Shown here: piece after piece, positions 6,076-10,633 of the stretch
Layout of the letters: each line of letters begins with the position of its first letter
Position numbering within the stretch: position 1 is the first letter of the stretch
NCBI GenBank assembly: GCA_903953145.1
Contig: CAJBIL010000060.1
Location: 1 to 10,633, forward strand
DNA length: 10,633 bases
Source of the DNA: an uncultured beta proteobacterium
Lineage (GTDB): Bacteria; Pseudomonadota; Gammaproteobacteria; Burkholderiales; Rhodocyclaceae
Reading direction: 5' to 3'
The notes under the pieces: generated by a model
Database searches by the model: none
The model's input: only the letters and a program-made list of their open reading frames with translations
Told to the model about the DNA's origin: nothing
Position numbers and translations under genes: made by a program

Positions 6076-6999
6076 TTACTTTGCAGCAGCGCCGGTAGTA
6101 AGGCTGAGAACATAAGCGGAAAGCAAATGCACCTTGCCTTCGCCAAGGAACTCTTGCCAAGCAGGCATCTTGTTATTACGGCCATTGACGATGGTTTGCA
6201 CAATCACCGCCTCTGAACTGCCGTAAAGCCAGGTTTTATCGATCAAGTTAGGCGCACCCAACGCGGTCATACCCTTACCATCAGCACCGTGACATGCCGA
6301 GCAAACCGCTTCAAACTTAGCTTTGCCTTTGCCAGCAAGCAAGCTATCACTGGGCAAACCGGACATTGAGCGTACATAGTTGGCAACTTCCTTGGCGCCG
6401 GCTTCGCCGCCGATCGCTTCAGGATTACCGCCGTAGGCCGGCATCATTCCGTTACGTCCGTTGGCAATGGTTTCGACGATCTGGGCAGGTTCGCCACCCC
6501 ACAGCCAATCGCTGTCGGTCAGATTCGGGAAGCCTTTGGCGCCGCGAGCATCGGAACCATGACACTGCATACAATAAGTGAGATACAGGCGCTTGCCCAT
6601 TTCAACACCTTCTTTGTCAGCAGCTACCGCTTTCAAGTCCATTTTTAGATACTTGTCGAATAGCGGCTTAACCTGCGCATCAACTTTATCTACCTCGGCT
6701 TTGTGCTGTCCGGCTGAAGACCAGCCAAGTACACCCTGGAAGTTGCCCAGCGTCGGGTAGAGAACCGCATAGACCAGCGAGAAAACGACGGTGATATAAA
6801 ACAGCCAACTCCACCACTTCGGCAACGGGTTGTTGTACTCCTCCAACGTTTCATCCCATACGTGTCCAGTCGTTGCAACCGCGCCTTCTGAGGGGCGATG
6901 GATGCTTTGCGACCACAGAAAGACAGCGCAGGCAATAACGCTTACCAGCACGATCAGAATAACGTACCAGTTCCAGAATCCATTCACAAAATCGCTCAT
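6076..6999 (-). CDS. ccoP: cbb3 cytochrome c oxidase subunit III, dihaem cytochrome CcoP
   Basis: A 307-residue membrane-anchored dihaem cytochrome c. Two helices (about 11-30 and 63-83) flank the GHVWDETLEEYNNPLP segment typical of CcoP. The periplasmic part has two class I cytochrome c domains: haem motif CMQCH at 143-147 with a Met ligand in GMMPAYG (M185 or M186), and CSACH at 233-237 with M278 in NKMPAW. CcoP takes electrons from soluble cytochromes and passes them to CcoO and CcoN. The ATG overlaps the ccoQ stop (ATGA, 6996-6999), and AAAGGAAAG upstream serves as ribosome site. Length is normal, and a terminator follows. Confidence 0.97.
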   Translation of the reverse strand: MSDFVNGFWNWYVILIVLVSVIACAVFLWSQSIHRPSEGAVATTGHVWDETLEEYNNPLPKWWSWLFYITVVFSLVYAVLYPTLGNFQGVLGWSSAGQHKAEVDKVDAQVKPLFDKYLKMDLKAVAADKEGVEMGKRLYLTYCMQCHGSDARGAKGFPNLTDSDWLWGGEPAQIVETIANGRNGMMPAYGGNPEAIGGEAGAKEVANYVRSMSGLPSDSLLAGKGKAKFEAVCSACHGADGKGMTALGAPNLIDKTWLYGSSEAVIVQTIVNGRNNKMPAWQEFLGEGKVHLLSAYVLSLTTGAAAK

Positions 7000-7190
7000 G
7001 ATGCTTTCCTTTTTTCGTTACGAGGCAGGCCAAGTTCGGCCCGATCCGCTTCTTCATCTGCGAAGGGCAGATTGGCCGCTTCGTCGAAGCGCTCCTTGTT
7101 GCCTTTCAGGCCAAAAGTCCACCAGACGATGCCGAGAAAGGTCAGCAAGGAAACTACCGTCACGATGGATCGCAGATCATTGATTTCCAT
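6996..7190 (-). CDS. ccoQ: cbb3 oxidase small subunit CcoQ
   Basis: A 64-residue protein starting MEINDLRSIVTVVSLLTF, with one membrane helix (about 9-27) ending in WWTFG and a charged cytoplasmic tail. This is the standard form of CcoQ/FixQ, which stabilises the oxidase complex. The frame is open upstream to a possible ATG at 7217, but that would overlap ccoO. The start at 7190 lies four bases after the ccoO stop and fits the family N-terminus. The stop overlaps the ccoP start. Confidence 0.92.
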   Translation of the reverse strand: MEINDLRSIVTVVSLLTFLGIVWWTFGLKGNKERFDEAANLPFADEEADRAELGLPRNEKRKAS

Positions 7191-7194
7191 GGCT

Positions 7195-7812
7195 TTACTT
7201 CGCGCCTTTGAGCTCAAGTCCCATGCCTTGCAGGTAAGCGATCAGCACATCCAGCTCGGTCTTACCTTCGACCATTTTGGCTGCACCGTCGATTTCTGCG
7301 TCGGTATAAGGAACGCCCACTTTGCGCAAACCACGCATTTTTGCGGCCACACCAGCAGCATCAGCCGGCGCATGTTCAAGGAAAGCGAAAGCCGGCATGT
7401 TTGACTCGGGAACCACATCGCGCGGGTTGATCAGGTGAGTACGTTGCCACTCATCCGAGTAACGTCCGCCCACTCGATGCAAATCCGGGCCGGTGCGCTT
7501 GGAGCCCCACTGGAACGGATGATCATAGACAAACTCGCCCGCCACAGAGTAGTGACCATAACGCTCAGTTTCTGCGCGGAAAGGACGAATCATCTGTGAA
7601 TGGCAGTTGTAGCAACCTTCGCGAATATAGATATCGCGACCTGTGAGTCGTACCGGATCGTAAGGCTTAAGCCCGGCGACCGGCGTCGTTGTCGACTTCT
7701 GGAAGAACAAGGGAACAATTTCCAGCAATCCACCGACGCTGATCACTAGGATGGTCAGCACAATCATCAGGCCTACGTTACGTTCTATCTGGTCATGCGT
7801 AAGTAATTTCAT
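7195..7812 (-). CDS. ccoO: cbb3 cytochrome c oxidase subunit II, monohaem cytochrome CcoO
   Basis: A 205-residue membrane-anchored c-type cytochrome. One N-terminal helix (about 14-36) is followed by the haem motif C67-YN-C70-H71 within EGCYNCHSQMIRPF, the CcoO/FixO hallmark, and the probable axial Met139 in ESNMPAF. It relays electrons from CcoP to the CcoN haem b. The start follows an AGGGGGA ribosome site. ccoN ends 14 bases upstream and ccoQ begins four bases after its stop. Confidence 0.97.
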   Translation of the reverse strand: MKLLTHDQIERNVGLMIVLTILVISVGGLLEIVPLFFQKSTTTPVAGLKPYDPVRLTGRDIYIREGCYNCHSQMIRPFRAETERYGHYSVAGEFVYDHPFQWGSKRTGPDLHRVGGRYSDEWQRTHLINPRDVVPESNMPAFAFLEHAPADAAGVAAKMRGLRKVGVPYTDAEIDGAAKMVEGKTELDVLIAYLQGMGLELKGAK

Positions 7813-7826
7813 TTTTATTCCCCCTG

Positions 7827-9251
7827 TTAAGCGTGGTGACCGGCCGGAACCAGCACCGGCGCATTAACGGACTTGCCACCGGCAATCGTCTTGAACATAT
7901 TGAAAGCCATGATCAGCATGCCGGACAGGAAGAGCAGACCACCGAGGAAACGAATCGCCCAGAACGGATAGGAGCCCTTGACCGCTTCAACGAAGCTGTA
8001 AGTCAGCGTACCGTCGGCGTTGACTGCGCGCCACATCAAGCCCTGCATCACACCGGCAATCCACATCGAGGCGATATACAGCACGACGCCGATAGTGGCC
8101 ACCCAGAAGTGCACCGTGATCAATTTTACGCTGTGCATTTCCGGCTTGCCGAACAAACGCGGCAGCAGGTAGTAGATTGAACCAATGGAAACCATGGCCA
8201 CCCAGCCCAGTGCGCCGGAGTGCACGTGACCAACTGTCCAGTCGGTGTAGTGCGACAACGCATTGACTGTCTTGATCGCCATCATCGGGCCCTCAAAGGT
8301 CGACATGCCGTAGAAGGACAGGGAGGTGATCAGAAACTTCAGGATGGGATCATCGCGCAGCTTGTTCCAGGCACCGGACATAGTCATGATGCCGTTGATC
8401 ATGCCACCCCACGACGGTGCCAGCAGAATCAGCGAGAAGATCATGCCGACCGATTGCGTCCAGTCAGGCAACGCTGTGTAGTGCAGATGGTGCGGGCCGG
8501 CCCACATGTAGGTGAAGATCAGCGCCCAGAAGTGCACCACCGATAAACGATACGAATAGACCGGACGACCGGCCTGTTTCGGAACGAAGTAGTACATCAT
8601 GCCGAGGAAGCCGGCAGTGAGGAAGAAGCCCACAGCGTTGTGGCCGTACCACCATTGAATCATGGCATCCTGAACACCAGCATAAGCTGAGTAGGACTTG
8701 GTAAAGGAAACAGGAATCGCCGCACTATTCACCAGGTGCAGCACTGCAACCGCAAGAATAAAGCCACCAAAGAACCAGTTGGCCACATAAATGTGACTAA
8801 CCTTGCGCTTGATGATTGTTCCAAAGAAAACGATGGCATAGGAAACCCAGACCAGCGTGATCAGGATATCAATTGGCCACTCAAGCTCTGCGTACTCTTT
8901 ACCCTGCGTGTAGCCGAGCGGCAAAGTGATCGCCGCAAGCAAAATCACCAGTTGCCAGCCCCAGAAAGTGAACGCGGCCAGTCCGTCGGAAAAGATACGG
9001 GTATGGCATGTGCGCTGCACAACGTAATAGGAGGTGGCGAACAGCGCGCAACCGCCAAAGGCAAAAATAACTGCATTGGTATGCAACGGACGCAAACGGC
9101 CAAAGTGCAGGAAACCAAGGTTCAGCTCCGGCCAGACCAACTGCGCTGCAATAATGACGCCAACGAGCATCCCGACGATGCCCCATATAACGGTCATTAC
9201 GGCAAATTGCCGCACTACCTTGTAGTTATATGTTGACTGAGTTTCCGACAT
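7827..9251 (-). CDS. ccoN: cbb3 cytochrome c oxidase subunit I, CcoN (catalytic)
   Basis: A 474-residue, about 12-helix haem-copper oxidase subunit that reduces oxygen to water at a haem b3/CuB centre and pumps protons. Ligands fit the Pseudomonas stutzeri numbering with a constant offset of three: H57 and H344 for haem b, H342 for haem b3, and H204, H254, H255 for CuB. The cross-linking tyrosine is Y248, on a different helix from H204 as in C-type oxidases. E320, the conserved channel glutamate, is also present. All catalytic residues are intact. Translation starts at 9251 after AGGTGGG. It is the first gene of ccoNOQP, preceded by a perfect FNR box. Confidence 0.98.
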   Translation of the reverse strand: MSETQSTYNYKVVRQFAVMTVIWGIVGMLVGVIIAAQLVWPELNLGFLHFGRLRPLHTNAVIFAFGGCALFATSYYVVQRTCHTRIFSDGLAAFTFWGWQLVILLAAITLPLGYTQGKEYAELEWPIDILITLVWVSYAIVFFGTIIKRKVSHIYVANWFFGGFILAVAVLHLVNSAAIPVSFTKSYSAYAGVQDAMIQWWYGHNAVGFFLTAGFLGMMYYFVPKQAGRPVYSYRLSVVHFWALIFTYMWAGPHHLHYTALPDWTQSVGMIFSLILLAPSWGGMINGIMTMSGAWNKLRDDPILKFLITSLSFYGMSTFEGPMMAIKTVNALSHYTDWTVGHVHSGALGWVAMVSIGSIYYLLPRLFGKPEMHSVKLITVHFWVATIGVVLYIASMWIAGVMQGLMWRAVNADGTLTYSFVEAVKGSYPFWAIRFLGGLLFLSGMLIMAFNMFKTIAGGKSVNAPVLVPAGHHA

Positions 9252-9334
9252 GGACCCACCTCACTTTTATAGAAAAACCGGTTTAAGCTGCACCCCAAAT
9301 AACCCCAATAATTATAAGGGCGTTTACGCAGTGC

Positions 9335-9376
9335 ATATTATTTTAACCAATCGCAAGACGATTTGATATAAATCAA
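9335..9376 (-). promoter_or_regulatory. FNR-dependent promoter of ccoNOQP
   Basis: TTGATATAAATCAA at 9363-9376 is a perfect match to the FNR consensus TTGAT-N4-ATCAA. Its centre (9369.5) lies 29.5 bases before the first base of TAATAT (minus, 9335-9340). This places the box at -41.5 for a start near 9328. AATAAT (9337-9342) is an overlapping -10 choice. A perfect TATAAT also occurs at 9311-9316, but it would put the box near -65.5, a less usual activator position. The leader to the ATG would be about 77 bases. Low-oxygen activation of cbb3 operons by FNR/ANR is well established. Confidence 0.85.
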
Positions 9377-9414
9377 GTAGTACCGTAGCAAAATCAAAGA
9401 ACCGTAAGCTGGAC

Positions 9415-9441
9415 AAAAAAAGGGTGCGTCGAAACGCACCC
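9415..9441 (-). terminator. Intrinsic terminator with UUCG loop
   Basis: On the minus strand GGGTGCGT (9434-9441) pairs perfectly with ACGCACCC (9422-9429) around a TTCG tetraloop, followed by seven T residues (9415-9421). It would end both the ccoI-ccoS transcript and the candidate small RNA, and it insulates the ccoN promoter. Confidence 0.9.
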
Positions 9442-9509
9442 GAACCCCAACAGAGAGAATAATCCAGCTGCCTAGCCTGATCCCTCAGGCAAAGCAGCCC
9501 ACATCGAAC
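9415..9509 (-). ncRNA. Candidate small RNA between ccoS and ccoN
   Basis: A predicted RNA of about 95 bases with no coding content that I can recognise. From its predicted 5' end near 9509 it has a short lead, then a hairpin at 9467-9498: a 5-bp GCTGC/GCAGC stem, a 3x3 internal loop, a 6-bp GCCTGA/TCAGGC stem and a GGGA (GNRA) tetraloop. Next comes a single-stranded CU-rich stretch (TTCTCTCTG, minus, 9451-9459), a G-rich stretch (TTGGGGTTC), and the UUCG-loop terminator. A GATAAT -10 (9516-9521) and an FNR/CRP-like palindrome at -41.5 stand upstream. The alternative is the structured 3' untranslated end of the ccoI-ccoS messenger. I do not recognise a known RNA family. Confidence 0.42.
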
Positions 9510-9515
9510 GGAGAG

Positions 9516-9559
9516 ATTATCCCCGACTCTCCATCTGGAAATTTTGACTTTGGTCAAAA
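9516..9559 (-). promoter_or_regulatory. FNR/CRP-like palindrome and -10 upstream of the candidate small RNA
   Basis: The 18-base palindrome TTTTGACTTTGGTCAAAA (9542-9559) contains TTGAC-N4-GTCAA, which differs from the FNR consensus only at the inner base of each half. Its centre (9550.5) is 29.5 bases before the first base of GATAAT (minus, 9516-9521; 5 of 6), the same spacing as at ccoN and ccoG. It may bind FNR weakly or another CRP/FNR-superfamily regulator. An alternative reading is a sigma70 promoter TTGAAG (9565-9570), 18 bases, CAAAAT (9541-9546), with the palindrome overlapping its spacer as an operator. Confidence 0.45.
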
Positions 9560-9586
9560 CACGGCTTCAACTAGCGGAATTTAAAA

Positions 9587-9811
9587 TCAAGAAACCTTGC
9601 TTGACCCAACGTTTTCGTCTGTCGCCTGCTGTTTTTGCTCGGAAGGAGCCGCCTCAGAATCGATTCGGGCTCGATCATCGTCCATCAGAATTCGATAGGC
9701 GGGGCCCTCCATGTCTTCAAATTGGCCATTCCGCAACGACCACCAGAACGCCACGCCAATAAAAAAGACCAGAATGACGGAAAACGGGATAAGCAGATAA
9801 AGAGTTTCCAT
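9587..9811 (-). CDS. ccoS: cbb3-type oxidase assembly protein CcoS
   Basis: A 74-residue protein with one N-terminal helix (about 4-26) followed by the CcoS hallmark WSLRNGQFEDMEGPAYRIL, then an acidic, Gln-rich tail. CcoS is required for cofactor insertion into cbb3 oxidase in studied bacteria. The start overlaps the ccoI stop by one base (TGATG at 9809-9813), so the two are translationally coupled. The 9252-9586 gap after it contains no gene. Confidence 0.95.
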   Translation of the reverse strand: METLYLLIPFSVILVFFIGVAFWWSLRNGQFEDMEGPAYRILMDDDRARIDSEAAPSEQKQQATDENVGSSKVS

Positions 9812-10633
9812 CAGGGTTGTATTGCCTTGGTTTTCTGCAAGCGCAGTGAGTTAAGCACAACCAGCAAAGAGCTGCCGGACATGCCGATACCGGCCATCCA
9901 GGGTGTAATGAACCCGGTCATGGCAAGCGGCAAAGCGACAAAGTTGTAGGCAAATGACCACCAGAGATTCTGCCGAATGATACGCAGCGACGAACGCGCC
10001 ACAGCAATACCTCTTCGCAGATGCTCGGGGTTCTCCGACAGAAGCACCAGATCGGCCTGCGTTCGGGCAAGGTGCGAGCCCCCGCCCATCGCCACAGACA
10101 CCTGCGCCTGCGCCAGCACGGGGGCGTCATTCACGCCATCACCGATCATTGCCACGATAGCGCCCTTTGCCTGCAAGCGCGTCACGCAGTCATGCTTACC
10201 CTGTGGTGAAACACCGGCCTGAACATCCGTGATACCCAGCGTTTTTGCGACCTTCCAGGCAACCGGCGCGGCATCTCCGGTAAGTAGCGTGACCTGTTTG
10301 CCGGCAGCGCGCAGATCAGCAATAAGTTCGGCCGCCTGCGGTCGAACCTGATCGCCAAGCCGAAATAACGCGAGCCAGCCATCCGCATCGCCCAACGCAA
10401 TCACAGTATCGCTACTCATGACAAAGTCCTGAGCTGCAGCAGGCAAGGGCTTTCCGTGCAGCGCAGCAACATAGTCCGGTCGGCCCAGGCTCATGGATTT
10501 GCCTGCAAAAACTGCATGCACACCGCTCCCCGGCTCGTTCGTCAACCCATCCAAGATCGGCCATTGCTCGCTTGTTGCTGCGCGCAAAGCGACGCCAATT
10601 GGATGCTCGGATGCTTGTTCAAGCGCTGCGGCA
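9811..10633 (-). CDS. ccoI: Copper-transporting P1B-type ATPase CcoI, C-terminal part
   Basis: The last 273 residues are present; the frame runs open to the right edge, and the TTG at 10587 is internal, not a start. Visible motifs are SEHP at fragment residues 8-11 (nucleotide-binding domain of P1B-ATPases), TGD at 118-120, the hinge GDGVND at 164-169, and two final helices with YN (229-230) and MSGSS (251-255). The last two are typical of the copper-binding helices of P1B-1 enzymes. The phosphorylation DKTG and CPC motifs lie outside the window. CcoI moves copper needed for the CuB centre of CcoN. Coupling to ccoS marks it as CcoI rather than a copper-resistance CopA. Confidence 0.94.
   Translation of the reverse strand, partial: AAALEQASEHPIGVALRAATSEQWPILDGLTNEPGSGVHAVFAGKSMSLGRPDYVAALHGKPLPAAAQDFVMSSDTVIALGDADGWLALFRLGDQVRPQAAELIADLRAAGKQVTLLTGDAAPVAWKVAKTLGITDVQAGVSPQGKHDCVTRLQAKGAIVAMIGDGVNDAPVLAQAQVSVAMGGGSHLARTQADLVLLSENPEHLRRGIAVARSSLRIIRQNLWWSFAYNFVALPLAMTGFITPWMAGIGMSGSSLLVVLNSLRLQKTKAIQP

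Noticed and set aside
7191..7217. Nine-codon upstream extension of ccoQ (ATG at 7217)
   Set aside because: It overlaps ccoO; the family N-terminus MEINDLRSI starts at 7190.
8736..9236. 166-codon plus-strand open frame
   Set aside because: It is antisense to ccoN, is rich in Gln, Asn and Lys, and is a shadow of membrane-helix codons.
9324..9557. 77-codon minus-strand open frame between ccoS and ccoN
   Set aside because: It runs through the UUCG terminator and the FNR box, has no recognisable domain, and lacks a ribosome site.

Overview
The window is chromosomal DNA of a Gram-negative proteobacterium, most likely a betaproteobacterium. The clues are the gene order ccoI-ccoS, then ccoNOQP, then ccoG-fixH plus a DUF3149-type mini-protein, and FNR-type promoters. 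Rhodocyclales-like is my best guess from gene content, but I am not sure of it. No mobile element, phage gene, CRISPR array, tRNA or rRNA is visible. Nearly all genes lie on the minus strand, so transcription mostly runs from high to low coordinates.

Right to left, the main block (about 3800-10633) encodes a cbb3-type cytochrome c oxidase, the high-affinity terminal oxidase of microaerobic respiration, and its assembly factors. The 3' part of ccoI (copper P1B-ATPase) runs in from the window edge and overlaps ccoS by one base. A 335-base stretch without a gene (9252-9586) follows. It holds a strong intrinsic terminator, a structured segment that looks like a small RNA with its own FNR/CRP-like promoter, and a perfect FNR box in front of ccoN. 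The structural genes ccoN, ccoO, ccoQ and ccoP follow with tight spacing and end in a near-ideal terminator. A second FNR-box promoter then starts ccoG, fixH (ccoH) and a 45-residue membrane protein resembling DUF3149, closed by a terminator with an unusual complementary partner upstream of it. FNR, copper delivery (CcoI, CcoS), the oxidase (CcoNOQP) and maturation (CcoG, FixH) thus form one low-oxygen regulon.

The left part holds genes of other pathways. A TonB-family energy transducer (minus) overlaps a zinc-ribbon Nudix hydrolase (plus) tail to tail by 7 bases. Divergent from the Nudix gene is a 642-residue HDOD-receiver-GGDEF protein with a good sigma70 promoter and intact catalytic and inhibitory motifs. 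The first 57 codons of motA, a flagellar stator gene, run off the left edge.

The most interesting item is the candidate small RNA at about 9415-9509. It has a hairpin with a GNRA loop, a CU-rich open segment, a UUCG-loop terminator, and an FNR/CRP-like palindrome centred 41.5 bases upstream of the predicted start. The predicted ccoN and ccoG promoters have the same geometry.
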